Source of the DNA: Rhizobium leguminosarum
GTDB taxonomy: Bacteria > Pseudomonadota > Alphaproteobacteria > Rhizobiales > Rhizobiaceae
DNA: 64,000 bases
Assembly (NCBI RefSeq): GCF_001679785.1
Contig: NZ_CP016286.1
Coordinates: forward strand, 3,962,001-4,026,000
Direction: 5' to 3'
Shown: positions 37,240 to 46,568 of the stretch, one piece after another
Numbering within the stretch: the stretch's first letter is position 1
Layout of the letters: every line of letters begins with the position of its first letter
Notes under the pieces: generated by a model
The model's input: only the letters and a program-made list of their open reading frames with translations
The model's database searches: none
What the model was told of the DNA's origin: nothing
Made by a program: the position numbers and the translations under genes

Positions 37240-38858
37240 CATATGCGGGAATCAAAGCCGCCGCCGGAAGCCGCCTTGCGTCGCTCCTCCTGCACCGGGG
37301 CCTGGATGATTGGTCCCGAGACGACGCAATTGCGGCCGGAGGCCTTGGCGGCGTAAAGTGCCAGGTCGGCGCGTTTGACCAGATCCTCGAAGTTCCGGTT
37401 GGTGGCTTCATTTGCCCGTCCGGCGCATCCGAAACTCGCCGTCACCTTGAGAACATCGCCGCTCGGCAGGGGGATGTCCGCCGCCTCGATCGCCAGCCGT
37501 ACGCGCTCGGCAACGATTGCCGCATCGTCAGGCGTCGAATCCGGCAGAAGCGCCAGGAACTCCTCGCCGCCATGGCGCACCAGCAGATCGAAGGAACGGA
37601 AATTCTGGCGCGCGATGCCCGCGACCTGCCGGAGCACGGCATCGCCGGCGTCATGCCCGTGAACGTCATTGATCTTCTTGAAATGATCGAGGTCGAACAG
37701 CACGACGGAAATCCAGCGTGATCCGTGCTCGGCCTGCGTGAGAAGTGCGGATGCGGCGACCTCGAAGCCGCGCCTGTTGTAGAGGCCGGTCAGAAGATCG
37801 GTCTGGGCGGCGCTGCGCAACTCGTCCACCAGCGTCTCCCGATCCTGGGTCAGCCGGTCGATCAGGCGCAGGCCCTTTGCCGCCAGCAGCAGCACCAATG
37901 TGGCGAGAATCAGCAGGCCGGCACACAGCGCCAGGATCCGCGTCAGGTGTATGTGCGAGCGCGTCGAAAGATTTTCGCCGGTCTCGTGAATATCTTGTGC
38001 AGCCTCGATCATCTTCTGCTGCAGGAAGGCCATGCGCTCGCTCTGCGCGGCGGCCCAGACGTCATGCACGGCGGGTGTCGGCCGCGATCCGGCGAGAATG
38101 GCATCGGTGATCGCATTCGCCTTTACCTGGCTGCTGCGGCCAAGATAAGCAACGATGTTGCGCACGACCGGCGCGGAAGAATGGAAAACCATGTGATCCA
38201 TACCCTCGCCCAGCATGACCTTGCCCTGCACGAAGAGCTCCACCGGCAATCTGGCGGAAACGCCTTGGTTGAGATAACGGGTGCCGATCCCGGTGATCAG
38301 CCTTTCGCCGTAGTAGGTCAGCAGGATGCCCATCAGCTGGTTGGATTTCTCAAGCAGCACCGGATCGCTGATCAGCGGCGAAAGCGCATCGACGACGGCA
38401 AGCTGCTTGAGAGCCGCATACCAGTAGATGGAACCGGGATCACTGCCGGCATAACGGCCCTGGTCGACGGCACTGCGCGTAGCAACGATGCGGCTGTAGG
38501 CAAGGCTGAGAATCGATAATTCGCCGACGAGCCCTTCGTCGAGCGCATCGCGGGAGGGCAGGCTGGCATAGAAAGCGTGACGTTCGCGATCGAGCGTCAC
38601 CCGGCTTTGCTGCATGTCGACGGCAGTCCTGCTGCTGGGATGTGCGAGGTAGCGGCGGGTGGCGCCAATTTCAGTCAGAATCTCCGTGGCGGCGATCGAC
38701 CCGCCGCGGGCAAGCACGTCGGCGAACTGCCGGTCCTTTTCGAGGTTCCAGTATTGCTTGACCGAAGAACGTATGACGACCACGCCTTCAATGAGCATGA
38801 AGACGAAGGGCAGCATGATGGCGGCCAGGATAACCCTTTTGATTGTTTCGAACTTCAT
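37239..38858 (-). CDS. Diguanylate cyclase (GGDEF) with membrane-anchored sensor region
   Basis: The 539-residue protein has an N-terminal membrane segment (VILAAIMLPFVFMLIEGVVVI), a periplasmic region of about 270 residues that is largely helical, a second membrane segment (ILALCAGLLILATLVLLLAA), and a C-terminal GGDEF domain. The active-site motif is GGEEF, and RSFD five residues before it fits the inhibitory I-site (RxxD), so it should make c-di-GMP with product inhibition. There is no EAL domain. The sensor region is of a kind I cannot name. I chose ATG 38858; a TTG 6 nt upstream is possible. It is convergent with the transglycosylase. Confidence 0.92.
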   Translation of the reverse strand: MKFETIKRVILAAIMLPFVFMLIEGVVVIRSSVKQYWNLEKDRQFADVLARGGSIAATEILTEIGATRRYLAHPSSRTAVDMQQSRVTLDRERHAFYASLPSRDALDEGLVGELSILSLAYSRIVATRSAVDQGRYAGSDPGSIYWYAALKQLAVVDALSPLISDPVLLEKSNQLMGILLTYYGERLITGIGTRYLNQGVSARLPVELFVQGKVMLGEGMDHMVFHSSAPVVRNIVAYLGRSSQVKANAITDAILAGSRPTPAVHDVWAAAQSERMAFLQQKMIEAAQDIHETGENLSTRSHIHLTRILALCAGLLILATLVLLLAAKGLRLIDRLTQDRETLVDELRSAAQTDLLTGLYNRRGFEVAASALLTQAEHGSRWISVVLFDLDHFKKINDVHGHDAGDAVLRQVAGIARQNFRSFDLLVRHGGEEFLALLPDSTPDDAAIVAERVRLAIEAADIPLPSGDVLKVTASFGCAGRANEATNRNFEDLVKRADLALYAAKASGRNCVVSGPIIQAPVQEERRKAASGGGFDSRI

Positions 38859-38954
38859 CGCCAATCGCCACGGTGATCAAAACGTCGGTCGTGCGCGACC
38901 AATTGACGGCGAGCTTAACAACAATCCTTAAAAAACTGATAAACTGGCATGTCC

Positions 38955-39596
38955 CTAGATTTCGGGACGAATGAAATCGCGTGTCTCGGCGTCCATGACC
39001 CAGAGTTCACCGGTCGAGATGTCGAACCAGGCGCCGTGAAGATGCATTTTTCCTGCTTCTTCGAGCGCCTTAATATCGGGGAAGGTTCTGAGATTGTTGA
39101 TCGAATTGCGGATAGAGACACGCTCCAGCGCCGTCTGCCGCTCGGCGGCCGTCATCACGTCGTTGCTCTGGATCTGCTCGGCGGCCGGTTTGACCAGCGA
39201 CATCCAGCGGCCGATGAAATCGCCGGGCGACAATGGCTCGGCATTCGGGTCGAGCGCTGCGCGGATGCCGCCGCAGCGGCCATGGCCCATCACGACGATA
39301 TCGGAGACCTTCAGCGCCTGTACGGCAAATTCGAGCGCGGCCGAGGTCGAGTGGAAATGCCCGTCCGGCTCGTACGGCGGCACCATGTTGGCGACGTTGC
39401 GGATGACGAAGAGCTCGCCCGGGCCGGCATCGAAGATCAGCTCCGGTGCCGCGCGAGAATCCGAACAGGCAATGACAAGCGTATGGGGACTCTGACCATT
39501 TTCGGCCAGCTGTCGATACCTGTCGCGGGCGTCGGCATAACGCCCGTTCATAAAGTTGCGATAGCCGTCCAGAAGGGGATTTGGAAAACGCTGCAT
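38955..39596 (-). CDS. Beta-class carbonic anhydrase
   Basis: This zinc enzyme interconverts CO2 and bicarbonate. The 213-residue protein has the first zinc ligand in VIACSDSRAAPELIF, then GELFVIRNVANMVPPYE, and the second and third ligands in MGHGRCGGIRAAL (His and Cys). The Asp-Arg dyad in CSDSR is present. Length is typical. It is separated from the pyridoxal kinase by about 70 nt on the same strand. Confidence 0.95.
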   Translation of the reverse strand: MQRFPNPLLDGYRNFMNGRYADARDRYRQLAENGQSPHTLVIACSDSRAAPELIFDAGPGELFVIRNVANMVPPYEPDGHFHSTSAALEFAVQALKVSDIVVMGHGRCGGIRAALDPNAEPLSPGDFIGRWMSLVKPAAEQIQSNDVMTAAERQTALERVSIRNSINNLRTFPDIKALEEAGKMHLHGAWFDISTGELWVMDAETRDFIRPEI

Positions 39597-39667
39597 GCTT
39601 CTGGATTAGCGCGCGCCGAAGACAAGATCAACTGCTGCACCGCAAAATGAACATATTGGCAGATGCG

Positions 39668-40543
39668 TCACTTTTTCCGCCGCTGCGCCGGGTGCACGAG
39701 GCGGCGCATCTGCACCATGGCCATCGGCGTCGAAAGGCTGGAAGCATCGCTTGCCAGCATCAACTCGTTGCTGCCGCGCTTGACGGCACGCGCAAGCACC
39801 TCGAAGACGCTGGCGGTGGCAAGCTGCAGCGCCTTTTCGTCCTCGATCCCGGAAAGCAGGCGCGACAGGAAGACAGCGGCAATGAGGTCGCCGAGACCAT
39901 TCGGCGGGTTGTCGACGACGCGATGCTCGGCAAGAAGGGCGTGACGGCCGGAAAGATAGAGATTGCCGGTACCGCCCGCCATCATCGGCACCGCCGAAGT
40001 GACGAGCATGCGCGATGGTCCGAGCGCGAGCGCCGCCTCCATGATCGCGCTGTTGTCTTCGAGGGCTGCCCCCGAAAGCCATGCGAGCTCGTAGCGGTTC
40101 GGCGTCGCGAGCGAGGCGAGCGGAATGAGATGGTCGCGAATGGCCTCAGCGGTCGCTTCCGGCACGTAAAGACCGCCAAGATCGCCCATGACGGGATCGC
40201 AGACATAGAGCAGCTCGGGATTGTTTTGCCTCAGCGCACCGATCAGCCGGGCGACGGAGCGCGCTTGGGCGGCATTGCCGAAATAGCCCGAAAGCACCGC
40301 CTTGACTTCGCCGATCCACGGCGCGCGGATCAGATCGTCGATTGCCGCATCGAAATCCGTTTCCGCAAAAGTCAGCCGCGTCGAGCGGCCGTGGCCGGGA
40401 TGCCAGGGCAGCACGATGGTCGGCAAGGCCCAGACCGGATGACCGAGTGTCTCCAGCGCAAAGACGGCTGCCCGGTTTCCGACCGAGCCCCGCACCACAT
40501 GGCTGGAAATGACGATGACTGCGCCCGCTGCATTTTCCGACAT
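39668..40543 (-). CDS. pdxY: Pyridoxal kinase
   Basis: PdxY phosphorylates pyridoxal (PLP salvage). The 291-residue ribokinase-fold protein has VISSHVVRGSVGNRAAVFALETLGHPVWALPT, VLSGYFGNAAQA, VCDPVMGDLGGLYVPE and the anion hole/catalytic NPPNGLGDLIAAVFLS (Asp of GxGD). I chose ATG 40543 (SENAAGAVIVISSHVVRG), although its ribosome-binding site is weak; the frame is open to 40606. Confidence 0.92.
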   Translation of the reverse strand: MSENAAGAVIVISSHVVRGSVGNRAAVFALETLGHPVWALPTIVLPWHPGHGRSTRLTFAETDFDAAIDDLIRAPWIGEVKAVLSGYFGNAAQARSVARLIGALRQNNPELLYVCDPVMGDLGGLYVPEATAEAIRDHLIPLASLATPNRYELAWLSGAALEDNSAIMEAALALGPSRMLVTSAVPMMAGGTGNLYLSGRHALLAEHRVVDNPPNGLGDLIAAVFLSRLLSGIEDEKALQLATASVFEVLARAVKRGSNELMLASDASSLSTPMAMVQMRRLVHPAQRRKK

Positions 40544-40818
40544 GATATCCAAGATCCGAATGATGACGGCGTTTGATGATCTTTTTGACGCCACGCTGTC
40601 AACCATTCTTCATGCGGGCGTGGAAATGTTCGGCGGAACGAAAATCCGGAAGACGGACTTTCGCTTTCACTTGGCGAAGAAAACGGAAAATCTCTTACAA
40701 TTTCTCTTTTCCAGCGCCAAAAAAGCGTCAAAACAATCCTCCGGACCTCTCTTTTAGAGATTTTTTCGAAGAATCTTCTGCTAGCTTGCGGAAAATCAGA
40801 CATTGAGGGAGGCGATCC

Positions 40819-43800
40819 ATGGCTGCCAGACACAATCCGAAACGGGAAAAGCAGATCGAAAGCGCGCGCAAGATCGCCAAGGCGACAGGCGAGGCGCATC
40901 TCGATCCGGAAATTCTCTTCGGCCGGGCAAGCAATGACGATCTCGAACTCTATACACCAGAAATGCTGGCGCTCTCCGCGGTGCATTCGGCAAAGGAACT
41001 TGCTGTCTGGAACGGCAAGGCGCCCCGCGTCAGCATCGACACGATTGCCGATGTGACGCCTGATGGCATCGCCGTCTCGGTGCTTTCAGTCACCGACCAT
41101 AACATGCCTTTTCTGTTTGAATCGGTCATGGGCGAAGTGACGAGCACCTATCGCGACCTGTTCATGGCCGTGCATCCCATCCTGATCATGGAAAAGGGCA
41201 AGGCGCCGACGACGTATTCCGCCGATCACCCGAGCGACCCGGCCAACCGCGTCAGCCATATCCAGCTTCATATTGCACCCCTCAACTCCACCCAGGCCGC
41301 CGATCTCGTCAAACGCATCGAAAAAGTCCTCGAACAGGTCCGCCTGTCGGTTTCCGACTGGAAGCCGATGCTTTCCAAGATCGACGGAGTGATTGCCGAG
41401 CTCGCGGCCAATGGCGCCAGCCGGAAGAAGGTTGATCGCGACGAAGCCGTCGCTTTCCTGACCTGGCTGCGCGATGAGAATTTCACATTCCTCGGCATGC
41501 GGGAATATGTCTATTCCGGCAAGGGCGCCGATGCCAGGGTCGAACGCGACAAGGGTGCAGGCCTCGGCATCCTTTCCAACCCCGATGTTCTGGTGCTGCG
41601 CACCGGCAAGGACGCCGTGACGACGACGCCTGAGATCCTTGCCTTCCTCGACGGTCCCGACTTCCTGATCGTCACCAAGGCGAATGTTAAGTCGATCGTT
41701 CATCGCCGGGCCTATATGGATTATGTCGGCGTCAAGCGCTTCGACGCGGAGGGTAACGTCACCGGCGAGCTGCGCATCGTCGGCCTTTTCACCTCGACCG
41801 CCTATACCTCGCTCGCCTCCGAAATCCCGCTGCTGCGTTCCAAGATCGAGAAGGTGAAGGAACATTTCGGCTTCGACCCGATGAGCCATTCCGGCCGCAT
41901 GCTCGACAACACGCTGGAATCCTATCCGCGCGACGATCTTTTCCAGATCGACACAACGCTGCTTGCAAGTTTTGCCGAACAGATCAACGACTTGGCCGAT
42001 CGGCCGCGCGTCCGCGTCCTGCCGCGCATCGACCACTTTGACCGCTTCGTCTCGGTAATCGTCTACGTGCCGCGCGAGGAATATGACTCGATCGTCCGCG
42101 AACGGATCGGCACCTATCTGAAGACTGTCTATGACGGCCGTGTCTCCGCCTATTACCCGGCTTTCCCGGAAGGCGGCGTGGCGCGCGTGCATTTCATCAT
42201 CGGCCGCTCGGGCGGCAAGACGCCACGCATTCCGCAGTCAAAGCTCGAGCAGGTTATCCGCGAAATCACGGCCCGCTGGGACGACCGTTTCGAGGCGCTG
42301 GCAGGCGCCAAGGCGCCGAAGATATCGGTCGACCAAGCCTTCCAGGATTCCTTCACGCCGGAGGAAACCGTGGCCGACCTCGCCGATATCGGTGCCTGCG
42401 CCGCCGGCGAGCCGCTGCGCATTCAGTTTTACCACCGTCAGGAAGAACAGGGCCGCATCCTTTCCTTGAAGATCTTCCACGCTGGCGGCCAGCTGGCGCT
42501 GTCGCGCCGCGTGCCGCTTCTCGAGAATCTCGGCTTCAACGTCGTCAGTGAACGCACTTTCGACATCGGGGTGCCGGTCGCCGATGGAGAAAAGAAACTC
42601 GTCGTGCTGCACGATATGGAACTCGAGGCCCGCAATGGCGGTGAGATCGATCTGCAGCGTTACGGGGCCGCCCTCGAGGAAGGCTTCGTCGCCGCCTTCG
42701 CCGGCACGATCGACAATGACAGCTTCAACCGGCTGATCCTTTCGGCCGGGCTGTCGGCGCGCGAGACGAACGTGCTGCGCGCCTATGCGCGTTATCTCCG
42801 CCAGGCCGGCATCGCCTATTCGCAGGATTATATCGCCACGACGCTCGACAAATATCCCGGTGTCGCCGCTGCTATCTTTCGTCTCTTTCATGACACGCTC
42901 GACACCAGGCTTTCGGAGAAGGCCCGCGTCAAGAAGCTTGCCGAACTGCACCAGGCGATCGAGGCCGAGCTTGCCGACGTGCCGAGCCTCGACGACGACC
43001 GTATCCTGCGCCGCTACGTCAATATCGTCGATGCGACGCTACGCACCAATTATTTCCAGAAGAACCCGGATGGCTCGCCGAAACCGATGCTGGCCTTCAA
43101 GCTCGATCCGCATTTGGTGGACGGGCTGCCGCAGCCGAAACCCTTCCGCGAGATGTTCGTCTATGGCGTCGAGGTGGAAGGCGTACACCTGCGCTTCGGC
43201 AAGGTGGCGCGCGGTGGCCTGCGCTGGTCGGATCGCGCCGAGGATTACCGCACCGAGGTGCTCGGCCTCGTCAAGGCGCAGCAGGTCAAGAACGCAGTGA
43301 TCGTGCCGGTCGGCGCCAAGGGTGGTTTCTATCCGAAGAAACTCCCCGTCGGCGGCAGCCGCGACGAGATCTTCAATGCCGGCCGTGAGGCTTACAAGAC
43401 CTATATCCGCACGCTGCTTTCGATCACCGACAATATAGCGGGCGCCGATATCGTCCCGCCGAAGGACACGGTCAGGCTCGACGGTGACGACCCCTATTTC
43501 GTCGTCGCCGCCGACAAGGGCACAGCGACCTTCTCCGACACCGCCAATGCACTGGCGCAGGAAGCCGGCTTCTGGCTGGACGACGCCTTTGCTTCCGGCG
43601 GATCGGCCGGTTACGACCACAAGAAGATGGGCATCACCGCCCGCGGCGCCTGGGAAACCGCGAAACGCCATTTCCGCGAAATGGACATCGACATCCAGAC
43701 GACGCCCTTCACCGTCGCCGGCGTCGGTGACATGTCGGGCGACGTCTTCGGCAACGGCATGCTGCTCTCTCCGAAGATCCGGCTCATTGCCGCCTTCGAT

Positions 43801-45594
43801 CACCGCGACATCATCATCGATCCCGACCCCGATATGGAAAAGACGCTGACTGAGCGCCAGCGGCTTTTCGACCTGCCGCGTTCAAGCTGGCAGGATTTCG
43901 ACAGAAACGTACTGTCGAAGGGTGCAATGATCATCTCGCGCGCAGCGAAATCGGTCACGCTGACGCCGGAAGCGGTTGCCGCGATCGGCATCGACAAGAC
44001 CGTGGCCACGCCCTTCGAGATCATGATGGCGATCCTGAAGAGCCCGGTCGACCTGCTCTGGTTTGGCGGCATCGGCACCTATGTGAAAGCGCCATCCGAA
44101 ACCGACACCGAAGTCGGCGACCGCGCCAACGACCCGATCCGCATCACGGCGGCGGAGGTGCGCGCCAAGGTGATCGGCGAGGGCGCAAACCTCGGCGTCA
44201 CCCAGAAGGGCCGTATCGCCTATGGTCTGAAGGGCGGGCGCTGCAATTCCGACGCCATCGACAACTCGGCCGGCGTCAATACCTCGGACGTCGAGGTCAA
44301 TATCAAGATCGCGCTGGCAGCCGCCATGCATGACGGACGCCTGACGCGCGCAAAACGCGACCAGCTTCTTTCCTCGATGACCGGCGAAGTGGCGACTCTG
44401 GTTCTGCGCAACAACTACCTGCAATCGCTGGCGATCTCGCTGACGGAACGCAAAGGCACGGCAAACGGCCTGGAACTTGCGCGCTTCATGACGGTTCTAG
44501 AAGGCGCCAAGCAATTGAACCGCAAGGTGGAGACTCTTCCGGACGACCAGACTCTCACAGAACGCTATACGGCCGGCAAGCCGCTGACGCGGGCTGAAAT
44601 CGGCGTACTGTTTTCCTATGCCAAGATCGTGCTCTTCGACGCGCTGATCGCCAGCGATCTGCCGGACGATCCCTATTTTGCCGCGACGCTTTTTAATTAC
44701 TTCCCCGTGAAGATGCAGAAGTCGAACGCCGGCGATATCGCCAGCCACCGGCTGAAACGCGAAATCGTCGCGACCGTGCTTGCCAACGAAGCGATCAACC
44801 GCGGCGGGCCAAGCTTCACCGTCGCCATGATGGACGCAACGGCGGCTTCAGCACCGGAAGTGGTGCGCGCCGCGATCGTCGCTAGAGACGGTTTCGGCCT
44901 GACCCACCTCTGGGCCGAGACGGACGCCCTGGACGGCAAGGTATCAGGCGACATGCAGAACCGCATCTACGAGGAGATCAGCCACAGCTTTATCGTGCTG
45001 ACGCGCCTGCTGCTGAAAACGGGCATGACCAAGGCCGATATGGCGGAAGTGATTAGCCGGCTGCAGGCGGCCCTGAAGAAGCTGAAAACCGCCTTCGCCG
45101 GACAGGTGGCCAGCGAGGTCGCCGTGCGCCAGGCGGAGTACAGCCAGGCGGGCCTGCCCGAAAAACTCGCCGCCGACATCGCCAGCCTCCCGATCTTCGC
45201 ACTGGTGCCGGAGATCATGCAGATCGCCGAGCGCACCGGCGAACCGCTGGTGCGCGCCGCCGAGAACTACATCGCCGTGTCGCAGACCTTCCGTATCGGC
45301 AGGCTGCTGGCGGCGGGCGGGCGGATCCTCACCTCAGACCATTACGAGAATCTGGCGCTTGCCCGCAGCATCGACCAGATCGCCAGTGCAAGGCGCGACA
45401 TCGTCATCTCGGCCCTTTCCGATCACGGCAAGGAAAAGCTTCCCGTTCAAGCCTGGCATGCGCAGGATCGTATCCGCATCAACCGTATCCTCGAGGAGCT
45501 TTCAACCCTAAGCGACGGCGGCGATCCCAATCTCGCGCGTATTACCGTTGCTGCAGGTATCCTGACCGATCTTGCGCGCGACCGGGTGAGGTGA
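40819..45594 (+). CDS. gdhB: NAD-specific glutamate dehydrogenase, large (about 180 kDa) type
   Basis: The 1591-residue enzyme of the Streptomyces/Pseudomonas GDH-180 class deaminates glutamate to 2-oxoglutarate with NAD+. The N-terminal half contains predicted ACT-like regulatory modules; the catalytic core is near residues 790-1250 (VARGGLRWSDRAEDYRTEVLGLVKAQQVKNAVIVPVGAKGGF in outline, DMSGDVFGNGML, LWFGGIGTYVKA, GEGANLGVTQKGRIAYGLKGGRCN in outline). GGGAGGCG precedes the ATG. It overlaps the GTG of the following ORF by 4 nt, so the downstream MFS gene may be in the same operon. The symbol is the common one for this class, not proven here. Confidence 0.95.
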   Translation: MAARHNPKREKQIESARKIAKATGEAHLDPEILFGRASNDDLELYTPEMLALSAVHSAKELAVWNGKAPRVSIDTIADVTPDGIAVSVLSVTDHNMPFLFESVMGEVTSTYRDLFMAVHPILIMEKGKAPTTYSADHPSDPANRVSHIQLHIAPLNSTQAADLVKRIEKVLEQVRLSVSDWKPMLSKIDGVIAELAANGASRKKVDRDEAVAFLTWLRDENFTFLGMREYVYSGKGADARVERDKGAGLGILSNPDVLVLRTGKDAVTTTPEILAFLDGPDFLIVTKANVKSIVHRRAYMDYVGVKRFDAEGNVTGELRIVGLFTSTAYTSLASEIPLLRSKIEKVKEHFGFDPMSHSGRMLDNTLESYPRDDLFQIDTTLLASFAEQINDLADRPRVRVLPRIDHFDRFVSVIVYVPREEYDSIVRERIGTYLKTVYDGRVSAYYPAFPEGGVARVHFIIGRSGGKTPRIPQSKLEQVIREITARWDDRFEALAGAKAPKISVDQAFQDSFTPEETVADLADIGACAAGEPLRIQFYHRQEEQGRILSLKIFHAGGQLALSRRVPLLENLGFNVVSERTFDIGVPVADGEKKLVVLHDMELEARNGGEIDLQRYGAALEEGFVAAFAGTIDNDSFNRLILSAGLSARETNVLRAYARYLRQAGIAYSQDYIATTLDKYPGVAAAIFRLFHDTLDTRLSEKARVKKLAELHQAIEAELADVPSLDDDRILRRYVNIVDATLRTNYFQKNPDGSPKPMLAFKLDPHLVDGLPQPKPFREMFVYGVEVEGVHLRFGKVARGGLRWSDRAEDYRTEVLGLVKAQQVKNAVIVPVGAKGGFYPKKLPVGGSRDEIFNAGREAYKTYIRTLLSITDNIAGADIVPPKDTVRLDGDDPYFVVAADKGTATFSDTANALAQEAGFWLDDAFASGGSAGYDHKKMGITARGAWETAKRHFREMDIDIQTTPFTVAGVGDMSGDVFGNGMLLSPKIRLIAAFDHRDIIIDPDPDMEKTLTERQRLFDLPRSSWQDFDRNVLSKGAMIISRAAKSVTLTPEAVAAIGIDKTVATPFEIMMAILKSPVDLLWFGGIGTYVKAPSETDTEVGDRANDPIRITAAEVRAKVIGEGANLGVTQKGRIAYGLKGGRCNSDAIDNSAGVNTSDVEVNIKIALAAAMHDGRLTRAKRDQLLSSMTGEVATLVLRNNYLQSLAISLTERKGTANGLELARFMTVLEGAKQLNRKVETLPDDQTLTERYTAGKPLTRAEIGVLFSYAKIVLFDALIASDLPDDPYFAATLFNYFPVKMQKSNAGDIASHRLKREIVATVLANEAINRGGPSFTVAMMDATAASAPEVVRAAIVARDGFGLTHLWAETDALDGKVSGDMQNRIYEEISHSFIVLTRLLLKTGMTKADMAEVISRLQAALKKLKTAFAGQVASEVAVRQAEYSQAGLPEKLAADIASLPIFALVPEIMQIAERTGEPLVRAAENYIAVSQTFRIGRLLAAGGRILTSDHYENLALARSIDQIASARRDIVISALSDHGKEKLPVQAWHAQDRIRINRILEELSTLSDGGDPNLARITVAAGILTDLARDRVR

Positions 45595-45620
45595 GACAGT
45601 CCGCGTCAAAGAAGGAGCGG

Positions 45621-46512
45621 ATGTTGAATCGCATTGACTGGACAGGAACGCAACCGCCGAAGGCCACGGAGAAGGGCATCTGGGGGTGGATGTTCTTCGA
45701 TTGGGCAGCACAGCCCTTCTTCACCGTGGTCACAACCTTTATCTTCGGACCCTATTTCGTTTCCCGCCTGACCGATGACCCGGTTTCCGCGCAGACGACG
45801 TGGAGCAACATGGCGACGATCTCCTCGGTGATCATCGCCCTGCTCTCACCGGTTCTCGGTTCGATCGCCGACCAGTCCGGCGCACGCAAACCCTGGATCG
45901 GCTTCTTCGCGATCATCAAGATCGCCAGCCTTTTCTGCCTGTGGTTCGCCGCACCGGGTTCACCCGTTCTCTATCCCGTCATTTTCATGATCTTCGCCTC
46001 GATCTCGGCCGAGTTTTCGATCGTCTTCAACGATTCGATGATGCCGCGCCTGGTCGGCAAGCACGAGGTCGGCAGGCTCTCCAACACCGCCTGGGGGCTC
46101 GGCTACCTCGGCGGCATCATCGTACTCATTGCCGTCGTGACGCTTTTGGCGGCGAGCCCTGAGACCGGCAAGACCATCCTCGGCCTTGATCCGCTGTTCG
46201 GCCTCGATCCTGCGACCGGCCAGGATGCACGCATCACCGGGCCGATCTCGGCCGTCTGGTATCTCATCTTCACCCTGCCGATGTTCTTCTTCACGCCCGA
46301 TGTCGGCAAGGGTCTTCCCTTCGGCACCGCGGTGCGCTCCGGTTTGCGGGAACTCAAAAACACGCTTGGCGAGCTCAGAGAGCGCCGCGGTATCCTGAAA
46401 TTCCTCATAGCCCGCATGATCTATCAGGACGGCGTCAACGGCCTGCTGATCCTTGGCGGTATCTTCGCGGCCGGCATGTTTGGCTGGGCGACGATCGAGA
46501 TCGGTATCTACG
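45621..46512 (+). pseudogene. MFS transporter (UMF1/Atg22-like), 5' fragment
   Basis: Encodes the first roughly 297 residues of a major facilitator protein (IWGWMFFDWAAQPFFTVVTTFIFGPYF, SPVLGSIADQSGARKPWIGFF, FNDSMMPRLVG), as in the UMF1/Atg22-like family. It ends at an IS insertion after ...IEIGIY. The 3' part is at 47521-48017. Removing the IS and one copy of the target duplication restores one continuous 462-residue frame. Starts considered: ATG 45621 with GAAGGAG, or GTG 45591, which overlaps the gdh stop. The gene is therefore a recent disruption and probably non-functional unless the fragments complement. Confidence 0.9.
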
Positions 46513-46535
46513 TGTTTAGTCCCGGCATTTGATGG
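46513..46535. repeat. Left terminal inverted repeat of the IS
   Basis: Starts TGTTTAGTCCCGGCATTTGA; perfectly matches the reverse complement of 47492-47514. Confidence 0.95.
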
Positions 46536-46568
46536 TGCATTATTTTCCTTAGAATGGAGGGAGGCACT

